A DNA stretch of 64,000 bases from Manduca sexta (GCF_014839805.1 NC_051142.1:18446589-18510588), one strand, 5' to 3'. Positions 1-13,269 are shown, counted from the stretch's first letter. The notes: a model not told the origin generated them from the letters alone. Program-made: numbers and translations.

Positions 1-247
1 CTGTACCCCTTTGCATCCAAATTGATCCAGCAATGCCATATTCACGAATCATTGAATTTATTATTAGGTTGAACAGTCAAAATATCTCGCCTTACAACTT
101 AGAATGGAAATGAAATAGTAAGGTATAAAAATATACATTTCCATACAGCACCAAACAATACACTAAATTACTCATAACTGAAAACTCGGAAAATGACCAC
201 ACATTTAAGAGATCGTGCAAGCGTTTAGTCGATTTTTCGCCTAGATA

Positions 248-551
248 CTACTGGTAGGTCTCTCATATGTGCGAGTCCGCCTGGGTAGGTACCACTGCAA
301 TGTCTATTTCCGCCGCCAAGCAGCAATTTGTAGTCACTGTTGTGTTCCGGTTTTAAGGACATTGTAGCCAGTGTAACTACTGGGCATAATGAGACTTAAA
401 ATCTCACGTCTCAGGATGGCGAGCGCAGTGGAATGCCAAACAATGTTTTGTAATTCAAGGTGTTGGATGGTTCTACTGTTTATGGGCGGCCGTATTACTT
501 ACCAACAGACGAACGGCGGGCTCGTCTCGTCATTCAAAACAAAAAAATAGA
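248..551 (+). repeat. Interspersed repeat family A, copy 1
   Basis: Contains GTCCGCCTGGGTAGGTACCA near one end and GGATGGCGAGCGCAGTGGAA in the middle. Other copies lie at 13270-13585 and 21328-21613 in the opposite orientation. SINE-sized, about 300 bp, with no coding capacity. Confidence 0.8.
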
Positions 552-830
552 TAGCCTCTGATGGGCGTCTGATCTAAGTTCAAGTCCAGGGCCTCAGGTC
601 AAGCGGAGGCGATACAAAATAAAAACGACGTCCGCCAGCGATAACGATTGCCATTGAACTTGCCGCGTATCGAGTATCCTGCGTTATCGCTTTCACAGAA
701 TTCTATCAGATATCGGGTACTGACCTACCGACACTGAAATCAGTTGCTTTATAATTATATAGAGTACGCACTTGACATCGATCTGAATACATTTGCTGCC
801 GAATGTGTTCCGGTTTAAAAAGCAGTAAGA

Positions 831-1118
831 GGCCGTTCAAGTATTACGCAATTTGGAGGGGAACGCGTTATGTTACATTGGTTTTTTTATTCTACAACAA
901 TAAAAAGGTATATTAGCGATTTTCCGGAAGTTTGCGAAAAAAAATGTAATTTTTGAGTTATATAACTTTTTGAGGGGCGGGGCAGGGCGTTCAAAAATGT
1001 TCAAAAATTGCGTTACGGTACATTGCGAAACAAAAATTTGGGTTAAATAACTCTTTGAGGGGGGGCAGGGCGTTCAAAAATGTTCAAAAATTGCGTTACG
1101 TAATACTTGAACGGCCCC
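831..1118. mobile_element. MITE with GGCCGTTCAAGTATTACG termini
   Basis: Ends 831-848 and 1101-1118 are inverted copies (GGCCGTTCAAGTATTACG against CGTAATACTTGAACGGCC). Inside is an imperfect tandem duplication of about 85 bp (units near 964-1018 and 1049-1100). A non-autonomous DNA transposon; superfamily not assigned. Confidence 0.75.
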
Positions 1119-1194
1119 TAACCAAGGTCTCTAGTAGGCAATTAAGTATGACATTAACATCTGATGTTTTCTGATAGTTAATTGCCGCAGTCCA

Positions 1195-1345
1195 GACGAA
1201 GGATCAATATAACCAGATTCCTGCCGGCATCCCTTTATGTAGAATCTTAACTATCATTAGAAAGGTTTACAGAACTACATGCATGTTAGTACTTATAGGT
1301 TGTGTCGGGTTCTCTTTCGAAAAATGTCAACTTTCGCCACTGCTG
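1195..1345 (+). repeat. Repeat family E copy (GTTGTGTCGGGTTC)
   Basis: Shares the pattern GATTCCTGCCGGC ... CATGCATG ... TAGGTTGTGTCGGGTTC ... CGCCACTG with copies near 8285, 15330, 27150 and 52360. Confidence 0.6.
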
Positions 1346-1885
1346 CAGTCCTTCGCTTTTCATAATTTTTGATGGTGCTAATAACATCTCAGGAGAGGTG
1401 TGGAACATAAACATTTAATTATAAACTTTTATCAATCACTAGATGACCTGGCGAGCTTCGTACTGCCTAACAGTCGACATATTGACATTAATATTTATAC
1501 GATACTAATGTCACTCAATTGTTTTCCCTTCCCGGAACCCCTCCACTAACACTTAAACTTTATGGTATGGTATTAAAGTTCAAATTGACTTTTAAGTATT
1601 ATTACGAATCTTTTGTTGGGAAATATAGAAAAGTGTTGTTTTTAAACGTTTTCAGGCAATTTCTTTAAATTTTTCTTTCCGTAAGAACCATCCTCGTACT
1701 TCAAGAAATATTATAAAAAAAAGAATTAGCGAAATCAGTTCAGCTGCTCTCGAGATTTGCGCTTAGTAAGGACATTGAGCGATTCATTTTTATATTATAA
1801 ATAACCACTTATTCAAGATTTTATCTCATAATGTACATGCTAATTATTTGCAATACGCTTCGTAGGACACGGTAAAGTAATCGGA

Positions 1886-2105
1886 CGTCGCACCTGATGG
1901 TAAGTGGAGTGGGGTCCAATAGAATGTCGACTGACGAGAGACAACCCCTCGGCAGTTGACACAATTATGCCGGCCTGTTGAGACTAGAAATACACAGTTT
2001 GATCCCGCAACGCGACACACTTACGCGGGCCACTATGACTGGTTTTAACCTCATGTGTACGGTGGAAGCTATCCAGGGGGATAAAAAATATATCCTACCA
2101 CAACC
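1886..2105 (+). repeat. Repeat family B, copy 1
   Basis: CACCTGATGGTAAGTGGAGT, CCCCTCGGCAG, TGCCGGCCTGTTG and a terminal ATATATCC segment define a 200-bp family with about ten copies in the window. Spurious minus-strand peptides ending in VIISRQS come from it. Confidence 0.8.
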
Positions 2106-3390
2106 AAATACCTTCTGTAGACAAATTAAAAAATACATACATTAATTACTGACAGTGCTACGAAGTCAAACACGCGTTCTATAGCCGCTCGTCATCGACT
2201 ACGGAAGTAATGCAACAGGAAAAAATAACTTTGGATACATTAAATACCAAGCTGCTTAAAATAAAAATCGGGGTCAATTAGTAATCTCGTATTTCTTCAT
2301 AAAAACATCAATGAATTATGCATATGACATAGTTTAATTATAAAGTTAGTCATTGCTCGAAAGGGCTAGAAATTTTTTTAAAAATATTTTTGTAAAAAAT
2401 ATTTGATCAGTGGTTTTTATAATTAGTTTTATTTTAGTTTCGCTTTGATGTAAAAATGTTACCTAGTAACTACGGAGTTGATTTCTCACGTAATTGTTAT
2501 CGTTTTATACAAAGTTAATCATTATTATAATTGGTTTAATAACAGTAAAAATTTACAATAAAATTATGGTAAATAAAACATAGCTATTGCTACAGTTTCA
2601 TGCATAATTGATGGTATTATAAATTTATGTCATTACGAAGTATAGTTCAAACATCTTGTTAGATAACTGCATATTTTACGAAGCAACATTATATTTGTAT
2701 TTAATATTGAGAAAATACTTTTAGCTGACATAATATAGACTTAGATAGAATTCAATGAATTAATTACGTATATTTATGTCAGTGTAAATATCTTTTATTT
2801 TCTAAAATAATTCATCAGCAAAATTATCATTACTCACAGCACTGGAAAATAAATGAGATTTAACATTTAATGCTTCTTTCGATTCGATTTATTTAAGTTC
2901 TTATTTGACGAAACGATTCGCTATATTATGTATAAATATCATTTTAATTTTTTTTAACCTAATAGGTATGGCAGAAACAGCTAAAATAGGAAATAGCCAC
3001 AAGCAAAAACTGTTTTATAAATTATAATTTCTATACTCCTACATTAACTCTAGACACTTATCAAAAATCCGAATTTCAGCACACCAACAGCAAATTTACT
3101 AGCACATTAAAAGCATAATAATACTTATATAACTAAAATAAAATACAAATCAGGTTATTATGCACTATGTGTATGTAGGAAAATTATATATAGTACCGAC
3201 CGCGAACTAGACTTCTAGACAAAAACCAGTCTAAAAAAACTAGATAGCAGTGACTATTTTTAAATCGAATGATTTGACTAGCAACTCAGCACACAGTATT
3301 ACACACAAAAACATCAAATTACAAAGGTTTCTATGTTACCACACGCCGCTCGTCGTTTTATACAAAAACAAACGTGTTTAACCTTAAAGT
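2106..3390. other. AT-rich stretch without recognisable features
   Basis: Low-complexity AT-rich DNA. No exon, RNA gene or repeat family seen on either strand. Confidence 0.5.
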
Positions 3391-3394
3391 GGCG

Positions 3395-3598
3395 GGAGGC
3401 AACCAGAGCACCCAGTTTTCCCGTATGTCGTCCCATTGTGTGATAGAAGCCTATCGCCATATCAGGCACAATTTCCAGGCTCCAAGCTCATACTAAACAG
3501 AAGACCCCAATATCACTTTGCCCGACCCGGGATTCAAACCCGGGACCTCAGTGGTGTCATACCGCATATACAATACAACTATGCCACCGAAATAAGTA
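3395..3598 (-). repeat. tRNA-related SINE, family D
   Basis: On the minus strand the right end reads like a tRNA T-arm (GGGTTTGAATCCCGGGT region). Same layout as the copy at 15025-15275. Confidence 0.6.
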
Positions 3599-4099
3599 CC
3601 ACAAGCGTATAATAATTGAGATACTAGAAAATTGGTGTTTTATAATATGATAATTGATTTAAAGCCTATAATTACTGTAATACATATCATGTTATTTATT
3701 CTGAAGTTCATAAAAATGGACCGGGGAATCGAATCCTAGATCGTTTATTCTCAACCCAATTCACTACTAAAACAAGGAATGTAGGAATGACACGAATAAG
3801 TTAGATTAATACTAATAACACTAGTTCTGGTTTTTAAGGCCATGTAAAGGCCAATTTAAGGCCATGCGGGTGTCAATTAGATTATCTTACGATTCTAAGA
3901 AATAACATGTTGTACGCTCACGCCGTATTACTTTAAGGGTCGTCAGAAGTGGAACTATAAATTCCTTCTTAAAAAAACCTTGTATAGACCTAACAATTCC
4001 ATCGAATACACTAGAGGTATTTTTTACAGCAATTTAAGTAGCCTCCTCCTGTTAGATAGGTAGATATTTATGGTAAATATTACATTATACTTATCTATT

Positions 4100-4330
4100 A
4101 CTAGGTTTTGCTCGCGGCTTCGCACGCGTGAAGGAGTTTTCTGGGATATTTTTTTTCCATCTTACTTGATATGTATCGTTATATTATGGCCAAATCACAC
4201 AAAACCATTATAAATTATAGCCTATGTGTTATTCTGATATATAACCAATATTACTGTAAAGTTTCATCCAAATTTGTTCAGTAGTATTTTCGTGAAAGAG
4301 AAACAAACATACGTACCTCCTCACAAACTT
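4100..4330 (+). repeat. Repeat family C copy (CTCGCGGCTTCGC)
   Basis: Starts TTGCTCGCGGCTTCGCACGC, passes through AAGGAGTTTTCTGGG and ends with a GTGAAAGAGAAACAAACATAC tail, a common lepidopteran retroposon-like pattern. Related sequence at 8945-9135 (minus), 19445, 20085, 23530, 23985 and 30485. Confidence 0.6.
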
Positions 4331-4449
4331 GCGTATTGATTATATAAGTAGGATATTTCCTGAATATCTACCATATTCAGTATAGTGCGGAAACTTTATG
4401 ATTAACTTTTTATCAGCTCACCAAATCTCAATTTTGCCTCACTGAATGA

Positions 4450-4580
4450 TTTTAAAATTAAACTATTTTCCGGATTTTATCGCGGTTTTAATATTTTAGT
4501 TTTCTCCCGACGTTTCGAAGGCTGCCTTCGTGGTCACGGGGGGACAGTCCCCCCAAAAATAGTTTAATTTTAATGTCTAA
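4450..4580. mobile_element. Short relative of the 33.1-kb foldback element
   Basis: Carries AAACTATTTTCCGGATTTTA, TCTCCCGACGTTTCGAAG and an inverted AAATAGTTTAATTTT end, matching the arms of the element at 33131-33457 with most of the interior missing. Confidence 0.55.
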
Positions 4581-4879
4581 CATTCGCTTAAACATAATAA
4601 ATCATTATCTCACTGAATGATGTTGTACACCGTCCAAATATCACCTGGTTGGTTCACCCACTTGCGCCAAGAAGACTGTTATATCAAAAAAAAAAAATAA
4701 CAAAAGAAAAAAAAAATAAACATTACACACCTTTTTCGCAGTCGTCTAACCATCAAGGAGAATGTATAGGCTGCCGTTGCCAGTTCGTAATGTTTACTAT
4801 AGGTATTTTATTATCTTGAATCTCCAAGGTTGAGGGCATAGTAATTGGTAAGTCTTAAATATTGTGGACTTGAGAAATA

Positions 4880-5110
4880 ATACAGGTTTTACTTCGCACT
4901 ATGACGAGAGCAGTGGAGTGTTACGCAGTTGTTACTGTTTACGGACGTATCGCTTACAGTCAGCGACGTGCTTATGTCATTCATTTGCTGGTGGTGGATA
5001 TATTGTATATCCACCGTGATAGCGACCACCGTACACTAATTGTTAAAATCTGCCATAGGGGGTGGGTGGAAGGGTTGGTTTGACCGGTCTTACGGCCCAA
5101 TGTCGACTCG
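4880..5110. repeat. Fragments of families A and B
   Basis: 4890-4985 resembles family A (GAGAGCAGTGGAGTGTTACG). 4985-5070 resembles the minus-strand end of family B (GCGACCACCGTACAC). A 60-codon ORF here is a by-product. Confidence 0.4.
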
Positions 5111-5634
5111 GGAGTATAGCATCACCTGAACGAGCATTAGACCGAGTCCCTAACCTCTGTACACCCTACACCAGCATGCCAAAAAACACGCGCTGGCCTT
5201 TTTCGGCGCATACGGGACGGCATTTTATTGCACTGAAATAGATGCGCATAACCGCCCTTGATTCAATCTGCAGCATGCATCAATCAAATCATTTAAAATA
5301 GCACTGATTAGCTTATTGATAACAAATGTTTATCGACAAAACCTAAAGGCTAGTAAGTTAGCTAGGCTAGGGCTCGTGTCCTCACCGGTGAGGATCGCGA
5401 CGGGTTAGCCAACCCGAGCTGAGTACTTTGTTATATCTTATGCCTTGTATTTCGTAAGAATTTTATCCCTAATTTAAAATATCCGTAGTTACATAAGTGA
5501 TCTTGAGTGTTATTCAGAAAAATAATTATTATTCTTATAAATTGTTTTGACGTATCATAAGTGTAACTTTGTTCGCCTACAACATACTACATTAAATAAA
5601 TAAATGAAATAATATATAGTGTTTTATTTTTTAT

Positions 5635-6426
5635 AACCGACTTCAAAACAAAGGAGGAGGTTATCAATTCGACGTGAATTTTTTTTTTTTTTATTTTTAT
5701 TATTATTATTTTTTTTGTATGTTTGTTACCTCAGAACTCGCTCATTTATGAACCGATTTAGAAAATTCTTTTTTTATTCGAAAGAATTTCTCTCCAGATT
5801 GGTCCCATAATTTTTTTTTCAAGATCGCTTCGGTAGTTTGGTTTTATTATTTATTTAATGCTTTCAATAGTAGAGGTAATCCCTCTCAGTAGTAGAGGAG
5901 GCCCGTGCTCAGCAGTGGGCAAGTATATAATACAGGGCTGATATTATTATTATTATAATGCTTTCAATCCTACCTACCGCAGCCAGGTATGTCAAGTCTA
6001 CAGTTTATGTGTACAAGTTTCCTTTGTCAGTAATGGCAGGTGGCCAAAATGATATCTTTTGTGTTGGTTTTTGTGTTCCGAGGCATAACTCATGCTTTAG
6101 GAAGTGTGTACCGTTTGACGGCAATGACCTGCCTAGCCTAGTGGACGTTGAGTAGTAGGTTCGAGTATTAGACGCTGTATAGAGGTTTAGGTACAAAATG
6201 ATAGCAGCAAACTAACAATGTTGTCTATGAATAAATATTAAAAAACCACTAAAACGAAAAAATAATTTAACATTACATATATACTGGTTACCAATTTTAA
6301 AGTCGATAACTAATCAAAATTTAAATTAATCATCAAAATCGGTTTAGCCAGTCAAATGTTTAGAAGTAACAAATACAAAAAAAACATAGTCAAGTTTAAA
6401 ACCTCCTCCATTGTTTGAAGTCGGTT
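5635..6426. mobile_element. 792-bp element with AACCGACTTCAAA inverted ends
   Basis: Left end AACCGACTTCAAAACAAAGG and right end rc AACCGACTTCAAACAATGGA are inverted. The interior includes the SINE tail at 5870-5955 as a nested insert. Partial copies at 7592-7745 and 39655-39710. Non-coding. Confidence 0.6.
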
Positions 6427-6557
6427 AAAATGTATTTAACTAATTGGCATTGCTAAATGAATCATCTTCGCTGCAACAAATGACACCTTATCCAATGTTT
6501 CACCTCTACAACAGTACCTACTTATCATCTACTGCGTATGAATTTGCTGTTTGTTAA

Positions 6558-6738
6558 GGAGCAGTGTTCTATCTACGGGGACATGTCCGTCTTTTTGCAA
6601 TTAAGGGCGTTCTAAAGAGCAGTTTCGATAAGTGTATAGAAGCTTTAAAAAATTTGCTATTTACTATCAAAGCTACCACGAGATTGAAGCCTGTAATTGC
6701 AAAAAGACGGATATCCCCCGAAGACAGAATGCGGCCCC
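6558..6738. mobile_element. 180-bp MITE with CCGTCTTTTTGCAATTA termini
   Basis: CCGTCTTTTTGCAATTA (6588-6604) is exactly inverted near 6692-6708. The outer ends (TTCTATCTACGGGG and rc TTCTGTCTTCGGGG) are also inverted. Overlapping ORFs on both strands come from this palindrome. Confidence 0.65.
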
Positions 6739-7187
6739 TGACTATATAATATTTAACATAAACTTCCATTGAAGTAACAAAAACAAATTCAATCACTAAT
6801 TATTTAAATTATGTTTTTCGAAACTAAAAAACAGGGAAGCTTCAGCCATTAGACGTTTGAATAGAAATCTTTGAATAAGTAGTATTGTTTGACAGATAGA
6901 AAAAATAATTATAATGTTAGGCTATTTTGAAGGTCGCAAGGTCAGCTTCGCACGTTAAAGATCTGCAAGTCTGTTCCGTGTTTTTATAGAAATAAAAGAT
7001 AAAAAATAGCTGGTGGCACCACCTTTCCATAAATAATAGAAAGATGTCTTTGAACTTGAAAGGAGTAACTGAGGCGATTGACACTAAAAACCGACGTCAC
7101 GAAAACCATGGATGATGAGGGCTCTAAAGGCGATAGATAGAGAAGGTAGGGTCTGCTAGGTCCTGCTTTTTTATGGGCACAAAAAAA

Positions 7188-7295
7188 TGACCCGGCTGCA
7201 CCTGGTAAATAGAGTAGGAACCAATAGAATATCAATTGACGAGAGATGATTACCCCTCGGCAGTGGACACAATTATGCCGGCCTGTTGGAATCTC
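7188..7295 (+). repeat. Repeat family B, truncated copy
   Basis: GCACCTGGTAAATAGAGTAG through TGCCGGCCTGTTGGAATCTC; the distal half is missing. Confidence 0.7.
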
Positions 7296-7591
7296 CATTA
7301 GTCTTTATCTGTTACAAATGGGTCCGCAGCACACTCATACTATAGAAGGTTCTATTGAGTCACATTATTAACCGCCTAAGTGGCATAGGAACAGGGATAT
7401 TTGATTTCTCTACTCAGCATCAGCCCGGAGTTTAGAATTAATGCCCAATATATGATAGGCTTTTAACTGTCAGGTAATTGGACGGAACACACGGATACAT
7501 TAGGAGGGAAAAGTGTTCTAGCAGTACCTCTGATCACCAATCTAGGGACAAAGCCGCGTGTTCTATCTATAGGCTTATATTTAGTTTTTTT

Positions 7592-7745
7592 AACCGACCT
7601 CAAAAAAAGGAGGAGGTCCTCAATACGACTGTTTTTTTTGTGTGTTTGTTACGCGATTGCTCCGCCTATTGTGCACCGATTTCAACAATTCTTTTTTTTG
7701 TTCGAAAGGAGATTCTTCTGAAGTTGTCTCATAGTCACCAAGTCA
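7592..7745 (+). repeat. Fragment of the AACCGACTTCAAA element
   Basis: TAACCGACCTCAAAAAAAGG followed by a T-rich tract and TGTTTGTTACG, as at 5635. The far end is absent. Confidence 0.5.
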
Positions 7746-8284
7746 GGGTCTGAGGATTAGATCCTGGAGAAACCGAGGGCAACCCTCAAATTTTATAGGC
7801 CCACACACCGTTTTTCGCAAATTTTATGAAGTAACTTAATTTTAAGTTTATTTTTATAGACACCTATTTGGCAACCAAACATAAAAGATTATATTTAACG
7901 AAAACACGGCGGAGGTTCTCAATTCGACGCGTATATTTTATGTTTGACCACGCATTACTTTTTGTTTAAAACATTATTAGAGTAATAATACTCCGACACT
8001 TTAGCTATGTGAAGACGAGTGGTGGTGGATATAATACGTACAGTTAAGAACACTACAGTGCCTGTATAAGGCTGGCGACACGATCAGGCTATGCTATTTA
8101 CTTACCCACGATAGACCACGATTGGAGTTATAAAAATTAAACTACTAATTTATACCTTAACACTTATAGTTAAGGCATTTTCATCGTATCAAATAACGAG
8201 GCTCTAACTTTTGGCTGCGACACATACATACACAAACACTATACTCTACAGCGACTTATCAGTCATTCCACAATAGAACACTGC

Positions 8285-8425
8285 ATTGGCGAAGAGTCCA
8301 TATCACACGATTCTTACCGGCTTACCTTTATGTAGACTTTATGTATAATCTAATTATCATCAGAACGATTTGCACACCACATTCATGCATAATACATATA
8401 TGTTGTGTCGGATTCCCTTTAGCCT
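8285..8425 (+). repeat. Repeat family E copy
   Basis: TTGGCGAAGAGTCCATAT through ATATGTTGTGTCGGATTCCC, matching 27150-27325. Confidence 0.6.
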
Positions 8426-8944
8426 CTAGAACACAGGCGAAAAAAAAGAAAAAAATAACATTTATACAAGAATATTGTTTGATGCCGATATAATATGTAT
8501 TAGTCCTTTAGGGAAGTGTCATAGTCACTGACAAAAGTCCTATATAAAAATGAAGATTAAAAAAAAAAACAAAAATAGTCATTTTCAAGATAAAATTCGT
8601 TTCCAAAGTTTTAGAGGCCTTAATTTTTAGCTTTTATTTTGTTTTTTATAACAATACTGAAATAAAAGATCTAATAAATGTCGCATTTAACTAATACACG
8701 TTCAAATCACGTAAAACTCATAAAATCTGTTAAAATTACCAACAATACGTGATAGGTACAATTATTACCAAATGTAAGACTGGAAGATAAAACTAGTGTA
8801 ATATATTGTTCAAAACTGACATGACATTTAGATCGTGTGCTGGAGAAGCTGAAGGTTATACAACGCAATTTTCTTTTAAGTCTTCATAGTTTTTTCCTTT
8901 CTGATATTGTGAAATTGTATTCGACATTTATACATATTATAAAA

Positions 8945-9135
8945 CAAAGTCCTTTTTTCTGTCTGTATGTGATCGAATTGCCCAAAATCTACTGAACGAA
9001 ATTTTATTAAATTTAGTATGGAGATAGTTTAAGACCTTGGAAAGTTTATAGACTACTTTCTACCCCGGGAATTATATAGCGGGACTTTTTACCCGGAAAA
9101 CTCCTTCACGAAGGCGAAGCCGCGAGCAAGACTTA
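8945..9135 (-). repeat. Repeat family C copy
   Basis: Reverse orientation: ends AACTCCTTCACGAAGGCGAA then GCCGCGAGCAAGAC. Confidence 0.55.
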
Positions 9136-10940
9136 GTTGTTGAATAGTATTTAAAAATATTTTTTAATTAATTCACAACTGAATGATTTCTACTTCGTAT
9201 GATATAAATACTGATAACTTATTGCAATTCGCAATTAATGATCAGATTCTATGGCCTATTATTGCTATTATTTACGAACAGGCGCGTATTAAACGAGGGA
9301 TTGGCTCGTCTCCTCATTAAGAGCCTGTTCACATAAAGGAGTGATTGCTACTTTTCGTATATACAAGATCATTTTGACATTGCGTCATGAAATGAAACCA
9401 CATAGTTATCTTCTTTAAAATAACAATTTACTCGAACCGTAGATGTTAAATAAAAAAGTGTTTAAAAAATAAAAAATGTTTTAATTTTACACGCCCTAAT
9501 GCATCTTCTACTACTCTAAGTAAATTCTTCACAGCGGGAAAAACATACTTTCAATCAATAATACATTTACGCACGCGTCATATCCGCACTAAACTACAAA
9601 ATTAATTCAATAAATCGGAAAAGTAAAACTGATATTTTTGGTGAATATTTATTATTAATTGATAATTTTTTGAACAGCGTTAGCTATACTAAAGACAAGT
9701 ATTTGGTTTCATTTATTAACGCAATATCGAAACGACCATGTATTATAAGACAAATACAAAATTAATTATCAATTATGCTTCCAAATACAATTCAAATAGA
9801 TCTATCTAATAAGTTAACTGGCGAATTTACACAAACATTGTGAAAGAGGCCCTAAATTATATAAAAACTTGTACCCATTTTACGCGAACGAGCAGATTTA
9901 AGACACTATGTCAATGACGCTGACACTTGAGCGTTAGTTCTGTTAAAAACCTTTCGCCGCTTGATTCTATTCATCTTTTCACAAGTCATTATAACGGCTT
10001 TGGGTTTGACGCTAAAGCTAGCTGTTCATTAACGGACAAATCGGCTTGTAGTTCCACTTTCAAAATTTTAGTATTTTTTAATACGACAATACACAGCTGT
10101 TTGTATATTATGCGATATCTTAGTTTTGTTTACATATCTAGTGTTTTTACAAGGCATTTATGTATATTGTAAGATGTACCGTAATATACAATAATTGTGA
10201 CCCTATGATCGATATATTTTTTCCTAAAATGTTTATAAGTTATACCTACGATATATTCAGTGACAAGGAACGAATTATCTTGTTTTATTTAAATAAATAA
10301 CATAGACAACATGAGACACTAAATCATAACGCTGAGAACATTGTTAATAAAATTACAATAATTATAATAAGCATGTAAGATATCGCCGCAAAGAGCACAA
10401 ATTCCAATATGTTTTATATATAAAAACGCATACAAACTTTCTGTCCTGGGGATGAAAGTGTCCACAAACCAATGACGCCCTTTCAGTCACTATATCACTG
10501 ATAAAAATATTGATTTTTAGTCTACAAATCACTGATTAAAATCGAACGAGTCGCGCGATGAGCGGCCATCTTTATCTCACCGAACGATCTGTAGGTCAAG
10601 GCGAGGCTTACAAAACGTGACAGCACAGTGGAAAGCCCCGGACTTCTCGAAAGTCATAGACAATTATAGAGATTACGTGTTTCCAGTTACGAATAAATGG
10701 CGCTGAAAGAATTGGGAATGGTGGTCTGATATTCTTCCATAGTACAATATTTGCTATGGTGTTCGTCTCAATGGAAGCCCAGTAGTTCTGTAACTATCAG
10801 CTGGTAGGTTCGTTATTCGATTCCGTAATAATTGCGGGTAAAATTCAATGACTAGATTAGCATATGGCTCGCCTGGTATGCAAACAGTAAATGTTAAGCC
10901 TCTCACAAAGCCAAATTACGATATCTATCTACATTGTATA
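9136..10940. other. Intergenic AT-rich DNA without recognised features
   Basis: Apart from an ATG-plus-donor near 10560-10600 considered for the receptor start, nothing recognisable. ORFs here have no family features. Confidence 0.4.
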
Positions 10941-10944
10941 ATTC

Positions 10945-11095
10945 TAAAATGCGGGTAGATATTGTAACTTTGACTTTTCGGAAGACCAACACCTCAGTTC
11001 CCCTCGTGATTATGAACACTGCACTCTTCGAAACGTCAGGAGAGAATTGCAATATAAAAAACCGCTATAAAATCCGTACAATAGTTTGATTTCAA
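10945..11095. mobile_element. Single arm of the foldback element
   Basis: GGGTAGATATTGTAACTTTG, CTTCGAAACGTC and AAAAAACCGCTATAAAATCC match the right arm of 33131-33457. Confidence 0.55.
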
Positions 11096-11639
11096 TCTCA
11101 CAATGTCCTAAAATTAAATTAGTTAAAACATCCTTCAAACGTAAACTGCGGTTAGAAACAGATTTTTTAACAGCACTGACCTTACCAATGATTTCGTTGA
11201 AAAAAAAAACAATTAACTTGTTACATCAAGTCACATTATCTCAGTTATTATTGTCATTGTGGCTTGACGTGGAGACAAAGCAATTGTCTCTTAGTATCCA
11301 TAAAAAATAACTATATTACGAGAAACAATAGTGATTACGGATATTGTACTATATTTTTTATTGCTTCTTAAATTACTTTAAATTATATAATTTATAAATC
11401 GTGGGAAAAAGTAGGAAAAACATTGCTGTTTTTTTCTATATCCTGCAGTGGTTATATTCAACCAACAGCTCGCTGAGGAGTCGGAAGTGTAAAATCTAAC
11501 TTCAAAAACCTCATTAAAACTAAAGAAATCTTTCGCAAGATCGCTTGTACTCCATACTACTAACACTTAAAAAATCAATCAGTTAATTGTGAATAGTTTT
11601 AAAATAAAATAAATGGTTTTTTTTTATTAAATTTTAAAC

Positions 11640-12845
11640 ATTTAAAATATACGTCGTCGCCCGAGGCATTATAATTCATAATTAAGACGTCTTTATGGTT
11701 CGAATAAAAATAATTTCGAGTCCGGCTGGTCGAGACGAAAATCAAAGTGTATACAAAGATACAGAGCATCTTTACGTTGCGGTACTAAATGACACCAAGT
11801 ATTCGTCTTTACCTCTGCTAACATTGTGCCAAAAATCATCAATGAATGACAAATATTTTGGCCAAATATATGTACATACCATTTTTGTTTTCCGATTTTT
11901 TGATCATTTGTTTAATACGAATGTGGTGTGTTGAAATGTATTTCTGATTAAAAGTATGCCGCTCCGAAAAATTCTCTTCATATAGTAGCATAATCTATGT
12001 TTGAACCGCGCTGTTCTCCTTCTAGATTGATACTTATCTGATGTAACGCTAATTATAAATACAGTAAAAATATTACAATGGCGAGAAAGATTTGTAAAAT
12101 TATTTTTTACTTAAAAGTACATTCAAATTATTCCCATGGAAATGTTTTAAAATTTGTTTAGTAGTTTGGTTTTTAAACCGAAATAACTAAAATAAATACT
12201 TATTTCAAGTAAGGCGTCCAAGTAAGAGATGCTTTTTCAGTGGTGTTTTTAGGTTTTTTTAGTATCGGTCACTCTATGCAAATGTTTAGTATACTTTATT
12301 GAGGCATTATATTCTATCGAGGTACAAAGTTCTATAAATGGCCGCACAGTTTAACCTTAGTCCAAATATCTACCATGTTTCTGCGCCGTCACAGTCCGTA
12401 ATGCGCTAATAATTATTCACGATAAATTGTTACCGGTACTTATTTATTTACAATGTTGCAAACCAGTTGACATGTACTTTACTGGACAATCTCATTTGTA
12501 CGATGCATTACTTAACTAAGTCTTTATTTACAGGGGCCATACTAATGTCAAGTTAATTATCACAATATATATGAAAATAAATGTGCGTTTGTTCTCTGTA
12601 GGCCCCAAAAGGGCTGGAGCGATTGTAATTATTTTTTTGGTTATAGTCGTCTTGCTAGCGGGCGGATTACCAGAAGTGCCGAGCTAGGTCGCTAGTACAT
12701 AATGAAGATACTGAATCGGGGAAGGAAAGGGACTACGGTTAGGTTAGGTTATGCCGTGTGCCCGCTTAATTATATTTGCTATTTACGACTTCATAGAATA
12801 TATTTATCCTAATTGACTAGAGTTTTACAAAGCTTTACATTCAAA
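11640..12845. other. Intergenic DNA, no supported feature
   Basis: Contains a 79-codon ORF at 11695-11934 with no recognised motif and a short GGTTAGGTTAGGTTA tract near 12738. No exon support. Confidence 0.4.
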
Positions 12846-12849
12846 TAAA

Positions 12850-12945
12850 CCAGCATAATTATGTCGACTGGCAACGGATGATCATCACTTGTCAGTCGAC
12901 AGTCTATTTAAACCCCAATCTGGTCAGCATCAGGTGCAGTGGAGG
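12850..12945 (-). repeat. Repeat family B fragment
   Basis: ATAATTATGTCGACTGGCAA ... GTCAGTCGACAG ... CAGCATCAGGTGCAGT, the reverse of the family start. Confidence 0.55.
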
Positions 12946-13269
12946 CGCTATCGGGCGTGTACAAATGTATCCATAACATATTATAAGTAAAAATGACGTT
13001 GTTTTTCCGCGTAATGTCCGCCATAGTGCTCACTAACGAACAACTTAGTCGTGGAAACCAGAGGTCGCGGGTCAAATGTTCTTTCCCGGTATTACAGTAG
13101 TAATTGTTATTTTCGCATTACAATTATTGTTATTATGCGGTATATAAAACCTCTTAATGCTTTAATTAGAATATTTTATGGCTTTTATTGTTATTTTTTG
13201 CACGTGGATTAGCAATATAATTGATTAGGGTCAATTAATGTTTCTAATTGGTTCCTAACTTATATTTAC

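Noticed and set aside
6984..7298. 104-codon minus-strand ORF
   Set aside because: Part of it lies in repeat family B. The same GRHNCV..CRGVIISRQ-type peptide appears at 14461-14670, 18289-18588 and 49499-49759, all within copies of that repeat.
12738..12753. GGTTAGGTTAGGTTA as telomeric repeat
   Set aside because: Only about two and a half TTAGG units; too short to claim an interstitial telomere.
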